Assembly (NCBI GenBank): GCA_002345625.1
Contig: DDWE01000133.1
Coordinates: forward strand, 1 to 9,404
DNA: 9,404 nucleotides
Direction of reading: 5' to 3'
Source of the DNA: Desulfuromonadaceae bacterium UBA2294
GTDB lineage: Bacteria; Desulfobacterota; Desulfuromonadia; Desulfuromonadales; UBA2294
Shown: positions 1 to 6,883 of the stretch, piece by piece
Position numbering within the stretch: position 1 is the first letter of the stretch
Layout: every line of letters begins with the position of its first letter
The notes under the pieces: model-generated
What the model was told of the DNA's origin: nothing
Database searches by the model: none
Seen by the model: only the letters and a program-made list of their open reading frames with translations
Program-made: the position numbers and the translations under genes

Positions 1-388
1 TTTCGGCACGGCCACGACCTTCGACGCTGTCTCCGAGCGCGGTGAGTACCTTGGCGGCGCCATCGCTCCGGGGTTGAACGGCTCGGCCGAGGCCCTGTTT
101 GAGCGGGCGAGTAAATTACCCCGGGTTGAATTTGCCCGGCCGCCGCAGATCGTGGCCAAAAACACCGTCAACAGCATTCAGGCCGGACTGTTCTACGGTT
201 ATGTCGGCCTGGTCGATGGTATTGTCAGCCGGATGAAAGCCGAGATGACCGGGACGCCGCTGGTGATCGCCACCGGTGGATTGGCTTCGGTGCTGGGTGA
301 TGCGTCGGAGTTGATCGATCGTGTCGATCCGAATTTGACCCTGGAGGGTCTGCGAATCATTTTTCAGCGTAACCGGACGGAGCTTTGA
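1..388 (+). CDS. coaX: Type III pantothenate kinase, C-terminal half (5' end outside window)
   Basis: This is the C-terminal ~128 residues of CoaX, which phosphorylates pantothenate with ATP to 4'-phosphopantothenate, the first step of coenzyme A synthesis, in the cytoplasm. The reading frame is open from the first base, and codons begin at base 2. The visible protein starts inside the highly conserved FGTATTFDAV phosphate-binding segment of the ASKHA-fold type III kinases. It continues with the YLGGAIAPGL segment and has the later VIATGGLA motif, which is also typical of the family. The end (GLRIIFQRN) is the usual CoaX C-terminus. CoaX is normally about 255 residues, so roughly the first half is missing only because the window begins here. 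An internal ATG at 74 is not the start, because conserved sequence lies upstream of it. The stop codon overlaps the -35 element of a predicted promoter for the next gene. Confidence 0.95.
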   Translation, partial: FGTATTFDAVSERGEYLGGAIAPGLNGSAEALFERASKLPRVEFARPPQIVAKNTVNSIQAGLFYGYVGLVDGIVSRMKAEMTGTPLVIATGGLASVLGDASELIDRVDPNLTLEGLRIIFQRNRTEL

Positions 389-414
389 CACTATCACTGC
401 GAAAATGCTAAAGT
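385..414 (+). promoter_or_regulatory. Predicted sigma70-type promoter for the EF-G-like gene
   Basis: A perfect TTGACA (385-390) overlaps the coaX stop codon. It is followed 18 bases later by TAAAGT (409-414), which matches four of six -10 consensus bases and is preceded by TG at 406-407 (extended -10 form). Transcription would begin near 420-422 and leave a leader of about 115 bases before the EF-G-like start. Assignment is by pattern only. Read-through from coaX remains possible. Confidence 0.5.
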
Positions 415-456
415 GCCTTGTCATTTCCTTTGCTTGTAGCCCTTTGCTTATGCCGT

Positions 457-478
457 TGATCGTCAATGATGACGATCA
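457..478 (+). repeat. Perfect 9-bp inverted repeat in the EF-G-like leader
   Basis: TGATCGTCA (457-465) and TGACGATCA (470-478) are exact reverse complements separated by ATGA. The element lies inside the predicted 5' leader, ending 59 bases before the start codon. It has no following T-tract, so it is not an intrinsic terminator for coaX. It could be a hairpin in the leader RNA or a dyad operator for a dimeric regulator placed downstream of the promoter. Confidence 0.6.
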
Positions 479-537
479 TGTGGATGCGCCGGTGTCGACC
501 GGCCGATCTCATTCAAATGGAATCGAAAGGAGTCACC

Positions 538-2613
538 ATGGGAAGCATCGATACTGCGAAACTGCGTAACGTGGGATTTGTGGGTCAGGGCGACGCCGGC
601 AAGACATCGCTGGCAGAAGCGGTCCTGTTTGCTGCCGGCAAGACCGATCGCCTCGGTAAGGTGGATGATGGCAACTCGAATTTCGATTACGATGAAGAAG
701 AGGCGAGGCGCAAGATCACCATCAGCTCCAGCCTGCACAACTGCGACTGGAACGGATTTCACCTCACCCTGATCGACACCCCCGGTTATACCAATTTTCT
801 CCACGACACCCGCAGCTGTATGCGCGCTCTGGATGGCGCCGTTCTGGTGATTTCGGCGGTTGACGGGGTCAAGGCGCAGTTGGGGATGATCTGGAAGTGG
901 GCGCAGGAATTCCAGGTGCCGCGCATCGCCTTTATCAACAAGATGGATCGTGAACGCGCCGATTTCCGTCAGGCGATCACCGAGATGGAAAGTTCACTGA
1001 AAACCCGTGCTGCGGTTCTGAGTATGCCGATTGGCAGTGCGGAAGATTTTCGCGGTATTGTCGATCTGGTGCGGATGAAGGCCCGTATTTTTGAATTCGA
1101 CGGTAAGGGGAGTTTTCACGTCGAGGAGATCCCGGCCGAGCTGATGGACGAGGCGAAGGAGATGCGTTTCAAGATGGTTGAGGTGGTGGCGGAAGCCAAC
1201 GACCAGCTGATGGAGCGCTACCTGGAAGAGGACAACCTCAGCGACGAAGAGATTTTTGCCGGTCTGCATCAGGGGACGGTTGGTGGCCTGTTTACGCCGG
1301 TGGTCTGCGGCAGTGCCGCCGCCAATTCCGGAACTCATCTGTTGCTCGATACGATCATGAACTGTCTTCCAGCGCCGACCGAGCGCCCGGCGATGATCGG
1401 CACCGATCCGAAAACCGGCGCCGAGGCGTCGCGCAATCCATCGGAAGAAGAGCCGTTTTCAGCTTTTGTATTCAAGACCATCAGTGACCCCTATGCCGGC
1501 AAGTTGACCCTGTTCAAGGTGGTCTCCGGCGAACTCAAGGGGGACAGCTTCTACAACGCGACCCGTGATCTCAGTGAGAAGTTCGGCAATATCCTGCGTA
1601 TGGAGGGGAAAAAGCAGGTGCCGATCTCCTCGGCCTGTATCGGTGAGATTGTTGCCGTCGCCAAACTGCGCGAAACCGGGACCGGCGATACCCTCTGTTC
1701 TTCGAGCAAGCCGATCATCTATCCGGCGCCGGAACCGATGCACCCGGTCATCTCCTTTGCCCTTGAGGCGAAGAGCAAAGGCGACGAGGACAAGATCCAC
1801 AGTTCGCTCAAGCGCCTGATTGAGGAAGATCCCTGTCTGCACGTGGCCCGCGATGAAGAGACCAAGGAGATGGTCATCTCCGGCATGGGCCAGATTCACG
1901 TTGAGGTCGCCGTCGAGCGACTCAAGCGCAAATTCGGTGTCGATGTCGTGCTCAAGGAGCCAAAGGTCCCTTATCGTGAGACCATCCGCAAAAAAGTGCA
2001 GCAACATTACCGGCATAAAAAACAGTCGGGCGGTCGTGGCCAGTTCGCCGACGTTCATATCGAAGTTGAACCGTTACCGCGCGGCGATGGCTACGAATTT
2101 GTTGACAAGGTCGTCGGTGGCGCCGTGCCGCGCCAGTATATCCCGGCGGTCGACAAAGGGATCCAGGAGGCGTTGCACAAGGGGATCATTGCCGGTTTTC
2201 CGGTCCAGGACGTACGGGTCACCCTGTACGATGGCCAGTACCACGCCGTCGATTCCTCGGAGATGGCCTTCAAAATTGCCGGATCGATGGGATTCAAGCA
2301 GGCAATGGAAGAGGCAAAGCCGATTCTGCTCGAGCCGATTGTGCGCATGGAGATCACCATCCCCGACGAATGCGTCGGCGATGTGATCGGTGATATGAAC
2401 TCGCGCCGTGGCAAGGTTCTGGGGATGGACACTCTGGGTGGTGCCCAGGTGGTCAATGCCCAGGTGCCGATGGCAGAGGTTCTCAAATATGCGCCGGAAC
2501 TCCGTTCCATGACGTCCGACCGCGGTATGTTTACCTTGGGTTTTTCCCACTATGAAGAAGTCCCGGCCCAGCTGCTGGACCGGATTCTTGCTGATCTTAA
2601 AAGCGAAGAGTAA
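538..2613 (+). CDS. EF-G-like translational GTPase (EF-G paralogue, DTPGY type)
   Basis: A 691-residue protein with the full EF-G architecture (E. coli EF-G is about 704). The GTPase domain has a P-loop GQGDAGKT at 16-23, a switch I region ending KITI near 59-62, DTPGY at 80-84 and NKMD at 134-137. Domains II to V follow. Domain IV carries GGRGQFADV near residue 500 and YHAVDSSEMAF, whose His569 matches the functionally important tip His of EF-G. Domain V has PDECVGDVIGDMNSRRG. The start chosen is ATG 538, with GAAAGGAG (525-532) five bases upstream, because an in-frame ATG at 466 lacks a ribosome site and adds 24 unalignable residues. Canonical EF-G has His where this protein has Tyr84, so it is a paralogue of the EF-G2/FusA2-like kind and probably not the main elongation factor. 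A role in translocation or ribosome recycling under special conditions is inference. The next gene follows after 19 bases. Confidence 0.9.
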   Translation: MGSIDTAKLRNVGFVGQGDAGKTSLAEAVLFAAGKTDRLGKVDDGNSNFDYDEEEARRKITISSSLHNCDWNGFHLTLIDTPGYTNFLHDTRSCMRALDGAVLVISAVDGVKAQLGMIWKWAQEFQVPRIAFINKMDRERADFRQAITEMESSLKTRAAVLSMPIGSAEDFRGIVDLVRMKARIFEFDGKGSFHVEEIPAELMDEAKEMRFKMVEVVAEANDQLMERYLEEDNLSDEEIFAGLHQGTVGGLFTPVVCGSAAANSGTHLLLDTIMNCLPAPTERPAMIGTDPKTGAEASRNPSEEEPFSAFVFKTISDPYAGKLTLFKVVSGELKGDSFYNATRDLSEKFGNILRMEGKKQVPISSACIGEIVAVAKLRETGTGDTLCSSSKPIIYPAPEPMHPVISFALEAKSKGDEDKIHSSLKRLIEEDPCLHVARDEETKEMVISGMGQIHVEVAVERLKRKFGVDVVLKEPKVPYRETIRKKVQQHYRHKKQSGGRGQFADVHIEVEPLPRGDGYEFVDKVVGGAVPRQYIPAVDKGIQEALHKGIIAGFPVQDVRVTLYDGQYHAVDSSEMAFKIAGSMGFKQAMEEAKPILLEPIVRMEITIPDECVGDVIGDMNSRRGKVLGMDTLGGAQVVNAQVPMAEVLKYAPELRSMTSDRGMFTLGFSHYEEVPAQLLDRILADLKSEE

Positions 2614-2632
2614 ACCAGGAGAGTAAAGAGCG

Positions 2633-3535
2633 ATGACCGACAACGACGATTTTGGATTCGAGGAAGAGACCCCGGCAGAAGAGGTCGTAGAGTGGGGTGA
2701 GGATGTCGAGGAGAAGAAGGGCGGAAGTCGTTCCCGTCTATTGCTTCTGGTTCTGCTCCTGGTGGTGATTGTCGCCGCGGGCCTGTGGTTTTTTGTTCTG
2801 GCCCCGGAAGAAGGACCCTCTCCGCCGGTTAAAGTGGTGACCATGCCCAAGAAACCGGTGGCGATGCCGGTACCCCCTGCCGCCCCGGTACCCCCTGCCG
2901 CAGAGCCCGCGGTGAAGACGGTTCAGGTCTCACCGGCACCGGTAGCGGTCAAACCTGCTGCAATCCCGCCTGCGCCTGCCGAAACGCAAAAACCGGTGAC
3001 CGCAGCACCTGTGGCGAAACCGGTCGCAGCGACTCCTGCGGTGAAGCCGGTTGTCGCCGCTAAAACCTCCGATGCCGGCTCTGGACCCTATACCTTGACG
3101 GCCGGCTCCTATCTGATGATGTCGAATGTTGAACGGGTGAGCAAAAAACTGCGTGGGTTGGGCATTGAACCGGTTTTAACGCCGGTGGTAAGGACTGTGC
3201 CGATGACCCGGCTACGGGTTGGGGTTTACTCCAGCGTCGATGCCGAGCGCAAGATGAAGGAGATCAAAAAGTACGCACCGGACGCGTTCAGTATCGATTC
3301 CGGAGACCAGGTCACAGTTTACGCTGGCTCCTATTATGTGCAGGACCAGGCGCGAGCCTTCTCCGATCGCCTCTACGACACGAGAGGTATCCGCCTTGAG
3401 GAGGAACCGGTACACATCAAGGAGACCCTGCAGAGAGTGACTTTGGGTTCTTATGCCAGTCTTGAAGATGCCCGGAAGGCCGCAAACCAGTTGGCCGCCA
3501 AAGGGATTGACACCCAGCCTTTTAAAAAGCGCTGA
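2633..3535 (+). CDS. Single-pass membrane protein with tandem C-terminal SPOR-like repeats
   Basis: A 300-residue protein with an acidic cytoplasmic N-terminus (1-34), a membrane helix at about 36-56 rich in Leu and Val, and a Pro/Ala/Val-rich periplasmic linker (about 60-148). Two SPOR-like units follow, at about 151-222 and 226-298. Each has the signature opening (YTLTAGSY at 153-160, VTVYAGSY at 227-234), a helix, and a second strand (RLRVGVYSS at 193-201, RVTLGSYAS at 268-276). SPOR domains bind denuded glycan strands of peptidoglycan and often localise to the division septum, so an envelope or division role is likely but not proven. Two tandem units are less usual than one. AGGAGAG (2617-2623) precedes ATG 2633, 19 bases after the EF-G-like stop, indicating co-transcription. 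The linker contains a recent-looking 18-bp duplication. Confidence 0.8.
   Translation: MTDNDDFGFEEETPAEEVVEWGEDVEEKKGGSRSRLLLLVLLLVVIVAAGLWFFVLAPEEGPSPPVKVVTMPKKPVAMPVPPAAPVPPAAEPAVKTVQVSPAPVAVKPAAIPPAPAETQKPVTAAPVAKPVAATPAVKPVVAAKTSDAGSGPYTLTAGSYLMMSNVERVSKKLRGLGIEPVLTPVVRTVPMTRLRVGVYSSVDAERKMKEIKKYAPDAFSIDSGDQVTVYAGSYYVQDQARAFSDRLYDTRGIRLEEEPVHIKETLQRVTLGSYASLEDARKAANQLAAKGIDTQPFKKR
2867..2902 (+). repeat. 18-bp tandem duplication in the Pro/Ala linker of the SPOR protein
   Basis: Copies 2867-2884 and 2885-2902 agree at 17 of 18 bases (unit beginning CCGGTACCCCCTG) and encode a repeated Pro-Val-Pro-Pro-Ala-Ala hexapeptide. The unit is a multiple of three, so the frame is kept. This fits length variation by slippage in a flexible linker. 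Confidence 0.85.
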
Positions 3536-3553
3536 TCAGAAAGGATATTGTAC

Positions 3554-4576
3554 GTGGGGTCGGAAGAAACATCGCGTATTCGCGTATCACCGCAGGTGGC
3601 GCGGATTGTTGGCCCCGAGGCCGCGCGTGACTTGAAGCTGTCGGCCGCCCGGGGAGCCTTGCCGCTCTCCGGGGTCGATCTGGTGACTGTGTTGCTGGTC
3701 TTTGGCCGTGGCGCCGATGTCGAATTACGCGCTCTGGCCCGTAAAACCCTACGCGAGCTTCCGGTCTCCCTGTTGTCGCCAGTGGTGACCGATAGCAGCG
3801 TTTCGCCGGCTTTGCTGCTTTATGTGGCCCGCGAGCGTCTGGCCGATCAATCGCTGGTTGAACGTTTATTGCAAAACCCGGCGACCCCCGATGATGTCTA
3901 CCTGCTCTGTGCCCGGCAGTGCGACGGGCCGATTCTGTCGATGATCGCTTCCAACAGCGCGCGCATGCAGCGTTTGCCCGCATTGGCCACAGCCATTATC
4001 GCCAATCCGCACGCCGACCGTGCGCTTAAGTATCGTCTCGGCTGGCTGGATCCCGACGATAGCCCAAAAGCCGATGAGGCCGAATCGTCGGCCGAAGTGG
4101 CAGCCGAGGAACCTGTTATTGATGTCGGGGATGACGGTGATGAGGAGGACGAGGAACGCCGATTATCAAAGTACCAGAAGTCGCTGGAAATCGGCGTCTC
4201 AGAAAAGATCAAGATTGCCATGACCGGCGACAAGGAGTGGCGCTCGATCCTGTTGCGCGATGCTAATAAACTGGTCTCCTCCGGGGTGCTGAAAAACCCG
4301 CGGATCACCATAGGTGAGGTTGTTTCGGTGGCCAAAAACAAAACCGCCAACGATGAATTGATCCGTATCATCCTGTTGAACAAGGAGTGGTTGAAAACCT
4401 ATGAAATGCGCCGCGCCCTGGCCTTGCACCCACGTACCCCGCTCAATAAGGCCCTGCGCTTTATGTCGATGTTTGGGGAGAAGGATCTGAAGGCGGTGGC
4501 GAGCAGCAAGGATATCTCCGCCGTGCTGGTGAATAATGCACGCAGAATGCTGCTTGCCAAAGCGAATAAGAAATAG
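3554..4576 (+). CDS. Conserved-type hypothetical protein: helical repeats split by an acidic linker
   Basis: I do not recognise a named family. The 340-residue protein has no signal peptide or convincing membrane helix. Residues 1-165 and 215-340 look all-helical, and both halves contain short motifs of the NPATPDD (108-114) and HPRTPLNKA (292-300) kind, followed by amphipathic helices. These resemble leucine-rich-repeat-variant or HEAT-like units. The halves are joined by a strongly acidic, disordered-looking linker (about 168-205, mostly Asp/Glu/Ala/Ser). A protein-protein scaffold is the most that can be suggested. GTG 3554 is preferred as start because AAAGGA (3540-3545) lies eight bases upstream. 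TTG 3548 is also in frame but only two bases from that site. It begins 18 bases after the SPOR gene and ends 9 bases before mogA, so it sits inside the same operon-like run. Confidence 0.75.
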   Translation: MGSEETSRIRVSPQVARIVGPEAARDLKLSAARGALPLSGVDLVTVLLVFGRGADVELRALARKTLRELPVSLLSPVVTDSSVSPALLLYVARERLADQSLVERLLQNPATPDDVYLLCARQCDGPILSMIASNSARMQRLPALATAIIANPHADRALKYRLGWLDPDDSPKADEAESSAEVAAEEPVIDVGDDGDEEDEERRLSKYQKSLEIGVSEKIKIAMTGDKEWRSILLRDANKLVSSGVLKNPRITIGEVVSVAKNKTANDELIRIILLNKEWLKTYEMRRALALHPRTPLNKALRFMSMFGEKDLKAVASSKDISAVLVNNARRMLLAKANKK

Positions 4577-4585
4577 GATGCGTAG

Positions 4586-5083
4586 ATGACCAGCGGTGCA
4601 GATTTTCAAATCGGAGTTTTGACCCTGTCCGATAAAGGGTCGGTCGGCGATCGTATCGACACCAGCGGTCCGGCCATCGCCGAAATGGTCTCTCATCTCG
4701 GACAAGTTGAAAAATCGGCCCTGTTGCCGGACGAGTGTGATGCCATCGCCGCCTTGCTTTGTGACTGGTCTACCGCCGGCCTCGATCTGATCCTGACCAC
4801 GGGTGGAACCGGCCTCGCCCCGCGCGATGTGACGCCGGAGGCGACCTTGCAGGTGGTCGATCGTCTGGTGCCGGGGATGGCCGAGGTTATGCGTCAGTCC
4901 GGACTGCAAAAGACACCGCATGCCATGCTCTCGCGGGGTGTTGTCGGTATTCGCGGACGAACCTTGATCGTCAATCTCCCCGGGAGTGAAAAGGCCGTAC
5001 GGGAAAATCTGGCGGCGATTCTGCCAACCCTGCCTCATGCCCTGGCGACTTTGCGCGGCAACAGCGGCGATTGCGGACGTTAG
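4586..5083 (+). CDS. mog: Molybdopterin adenylyltransferase (MogA/MoaB family)
   Basis: A 165-residue cytoplasmic enzyme of the MoCF-binding fold. MogA activates molybdopterin with ATP to adenylyl-molybdopterin, ready for molybdate insertion by MoeA. Visible family marks are IGVLTLSDKG at 9-18, PDE at 48-50, TTGGTGLAPRDVTPEAT at 71-87, MLSRGVVGIRG at 114-124 and LPGSEKAV at 131-138. Asp49 and Asp81 correspond to the acidic residues required in E. coli MogA. Length fits the short MogA/MoaB type, and E. coli MogA is about 195. The ribosome site AGGA (4575-4578) overlaps the previous gene's TAG stop, with ATG seven bases beyond, so translation is likely linked to the upstream gene. No other molybdenum cofactor gene is in the window. 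MoaB, a close homologue, cannot be fully excluded. Confidence 0.9.
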   Translation: MTSGADFQIGVLTLSDKGSVGDRIDTSGPAIAEMVSHLGQVEKSALLPDECDAIAALLCDWSTAGLDLILTTGGTGLAPRDVTPEATLQVVDRLVPGMAEVMRQSGLQKTPHAMLSRGVVGIRGRTLIVNLPGSEKAVRENLAAILPTLPHALATLRGNSGDCGR

Positions 5084-5094
5084 AGGCTGTTTCT

Positions 5095-5790
5095 ATGCTT
5101 ATTCCTTTTGACATGACTGATCCGACCGGTTTTGGCCGTCTGCTGTTGGCGGCATTGCTGGGCGGACTGGTCGGGGTTGAGCGCGAAGTGCATGGCCGCC
5201 CGGCCGGATTTCGTACTCATCTCCTGGTGACGGTCGGTGCCTGCCTGATGATGCTTGTCTCTGAGGGGTTCTATGACAAGTATGGTTTACTCAGCGGCAG
5301 TGGTGTTGTGCGCCTTGACCCGGCTCGTGTTGCCGCCCAGATTGTCACCGGGATCGGATTCCTCGGCGCCGGAGCGATTATCAAGGATGGCCATTCTGTC
5401 CGTGGTTTGACAACGGCGGCCTGCTTATGGCTGGCGGCCGGGATCGGTATGGCTGTCGGGGTCGGATTGTACGCCCCGGCACTGTTTGTCACGGCCCTGT
5501 CCCTGTTCAGCCTCCTTTTTCTCAAGCGGGCCGAGCGCTTTCTTCGGGCCGAGCGATATCGGAATCTCTCCTTGACCTGTGCCACTACCGGGGCCGATGT
5601 CTTGCCCGTCATTGAACAGTATCTGGCGGTTCGCGGACTGCGTGTGGTGAACTTCGGGTTTGACAAGGATCTTTTGGCGAATGAGGTGCAGTATTCGTTT
5701 GTTGTGGCTCAATGTGGCCGCGAAGATCGATCGGCACTTGTCGAGGGTTTGGCCACTTTGCCAGAGGTCAGAAAGGTCCGTTTTCATTGA
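5095..5790 (+). CDS. MgtC/SapB-family inner-membrane protein
   Basis: A 231-residue protein with about five hydrophobic helices in residues 13-145 and a soluble, ACT-like C-terminal domain (about 155-231). Family signatures are GGLVGVEREVHGRPAGFRTH (23-42), QIVTGIGFLGAGAIIK (82-97) and VRGLTTAACLWLAAGIGMA (102-120). MgtC proteins are linked to growth in low magnesium, acid or stress conditions and, in Salmonella, inhibit the F1Fo ATPase. Whether this member does so is unknown. ATG 5095 is chosen over TTG 5071, which overlaps the mog end, because AGAGG (5082-5086) sits eight bases upstream and the family alignment begins after this Met. It follows mog by 11 bases, and the next gene begins 26 bases after its stop, so all three are probably co-transcribed. 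Confidence 0.9.
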   Translation: MLIPFDMTDPTGFGRLLLAALLGGLVGVEREVHGRPAGFRTHLLVTVGACLMMLVSEGFYDKYGLLSGSGVVRLDPARVAAQIVTGIGFLGAGAIIKDGHSVRGLTTAACLWLAAGIGMAVGVGLYAPALFVTALSLFSLLFLKRAERFLRAERYRNLSLTCATTGADVLPVIEQYLAVRGLRVVNFGFDKDLLANEVQYSFVVAQCGREDRSALVEGLATLPEVRKVRFH

Positions 5791-5816
5791 AAACGCCCTT
5801 TTTGGCGGGAGGTTTT

Positions 5817-6533
5817 GTGAACCGTAAGAAAGTCATGCTGGCCGATGATGTTGAACTGTTTCTTGAGCTGGAAAAAACGTTTTTTCAGCGCCGGGACTTT
5901 GATCTGGTTGTTGCCCGAACCGGACAACAGGCGATCGATCTTGCAGCCGCAGAGCGGCCCGACCTGATTTTTATGGATCTGTTTATGCCGGAGGTCAACG
6001 GTGATGAAGCGTGCCGTTCGATCAAACAGAATCCTCAGTTGCAAAACATTCCGGTCATCATGGTCACGCATGGCGGCCGCGAAGAGGATATCGCCCGTTG
6101 TCGCGTTGCCGGCTGTGATGAAATTTTGTTCAAACCGATCAACCGGCACTTGTTTATGGCGACCGCCCGTAATTTTTTGCAACTTGCCGAACGGGGAGCC
6201 CCCCGTATTTTTGCGCAACTGCCCATACGATACGGGCGCGAGCCGCAAAAGCTGGCCAGTGATTATGCTCACAACATAAGCACGAGCGGGGTGTTCATTG
6301 CGACCGCCAAGCCCTTTCAGGTGCTGGATCAGCTCTGGCTTGAATTTGTTTTGCCGGATGTGAAGCGGACCGTCCAATGCCAGGGGGTGGTCGCCTGGCT
6401 CAACCGTGCCGGACAACCGATTCGCCCAGGGTTCCCGCCGGGGATCGGCGTTGAGTTTGACCCACTGCCCGCCGCCGACCTGAACGCCCTGAACGATTTT
6501 ATTAAACAGGAATGTTTGACCCCTTCCTGGTGA
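5817..6533 (+). CDS. Receiver-PilZ response regulator
   Basis: A 238-residue two-domain signalling protein. The N-terminal receiver (about 4-122) has the acidic pair D10-D11, phosphoacceptor D54 in LIFMDLFMP, T84 and K106 in FKP, so it should be phosphorylated by a partner histidine kinase. The C-terminal PilZ-type domain (about 126-232) contains R126-x3-R130, then LPIRY, N153-x-S155-x2-G158 and PGIGVEF. The two motifs match the c-di-GMP contacts of PilZ domains, and the overall pattern resembles the PilZ variant abundant in Myxococcus and Geobacter. It probably acts through protein contacts, since there is no DNA-binding domain. GTG 5817 is the start that keeps the first receiver strand (KKVMLADD). 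GGGAGG (5807-5812) is four bases upstream, slightly close. No kinase or cyclase gene is nearby. Confidence 0.88.
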   Translation: MNRKKVMLADDVELFLELEKTFFQRRDFDLVVARTGQQAIDLAAAERPDLIFMDLFMPEVNGDEACRSIKQNPQLQNIPVIMVTHGGREEDIARCRVAGCDEILFKPINRHLFMATARNFLQLAERGAPRIFAQLPIRYGREPQKLASDYAHNISTSGVFIATAKPFQVLDQLWLEFVLPDVKRTVQCQGVVAWLNRAGQPIRPGFPPGIGVEFDPLPAADLNALNDFIKQECLTPSW

Positions 6534-6883
6534 GCTGGCCCTTTCAGTCGAATGGAGTTTTTCAACCAAAAAAACTGTCGCTTTTTTGGTGCGGCTGCAT
6601 CCACAGAAGCTGTGGAAATGGGTGTGGAAAACCCGGATTTGCAAAGAGCAAAGACTGTCGCAGTCGCAGAGTTGGCTCCTTGCCTAAAAAAAAATCACGA
6701 CGGATATGGTTGCTTTTTTCATCTGTATATTCACGAAATGCAATCAGCGTTCGGCCGGGATTCTTCCGAACTTAGCCCGGCGGTTCTGGGTGCTCAGGTT
6801 TGGAGTTTACCGAAAAAATCGCTATATTCCAGATAGTTAAATATCAGTTTTTCTATGATCTTTGTGCTCGAAGGAGTCTGTCT
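6534..6883. other. 350-base intergenic stretch rich in short inverted repeats
   Basis: I find no convincing gene. Open frames at 6512-6775 and 6552-6836 lack ribosome sites, and their products have no family resemblance. The left part holds an AT-rich dyad (ACCAAAAAA 6565-6573 with TTTTTTGGT 6582-6590) and then four closely spaced hairpins: 6600-6616 (7 bp), 6620-6634 (4 bp), 6638-6652 (5 bp) and 6653-6665 (5 bp). A nine-A run follows. Further right is GCCGGG 6754-6759 with CCCGGC 6776-6781, enclosing a smaller TTC/GAA stem. The stretch presumably holds the end of the upstream transcription unit and the promoter of the peptidase gene. A non-coding RNA is possible but unproven. Confidence 0.5.
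6800..6828 (+). promoter_or_regulatory. Possible promoter of the M24 peptidase gene
   Basis: TATATT (6823-6828) matches five of six -10 consensus bases and lies 17 bases after TTGGAG (6800-6805), a weak -35. Transcription would start near 6835, giving a leader of about 50 bases that carries AAGGAG (6871-6876) before the ATG. The long gap to the upstream gene supports an independent promoter here. The -35 is poor, so the call is tentative. Confidence 0.3.

Noticed and set aside
116..466. Long open frames on the - strand opposite coaX, the EF-G-like gene, mgtC and the peptidase gene
   Set aside because: They are antisense shadows of strongly recognisable + strand genes and have no ribosome sites or family features.
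466..537. Upstream ATG 466 as start of the EF-G-like protein
   Set aside because: It has no ribosome site, adds 24 residues unlike any EF-G N-terminus, and lies within the inverted repeat. ATG 538 has GAAAGGAG at the right distance.
6611..6631. TGTGGAAAT and TGTGGAAAA as DnaA boxes of an origin
   Set aside because: They differ by one or two bases from the DnaA box, there are only two or three in total, and there is no AT-rich unwinding region or dnaA/dnaN neighbour. They are better explained as hairpin arms.
6673..6684. TTGGCTCCTTGC as a sigma54 promoter
   Set aside because: The GG and GC elements are six bases apart where ten are required.
6552..6836. 94-codon open frame in the intergenic region
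   Set aside because: It has no ribosome binding site, crosses a nine-A run and several hairpins, and its product shows no family pattern.
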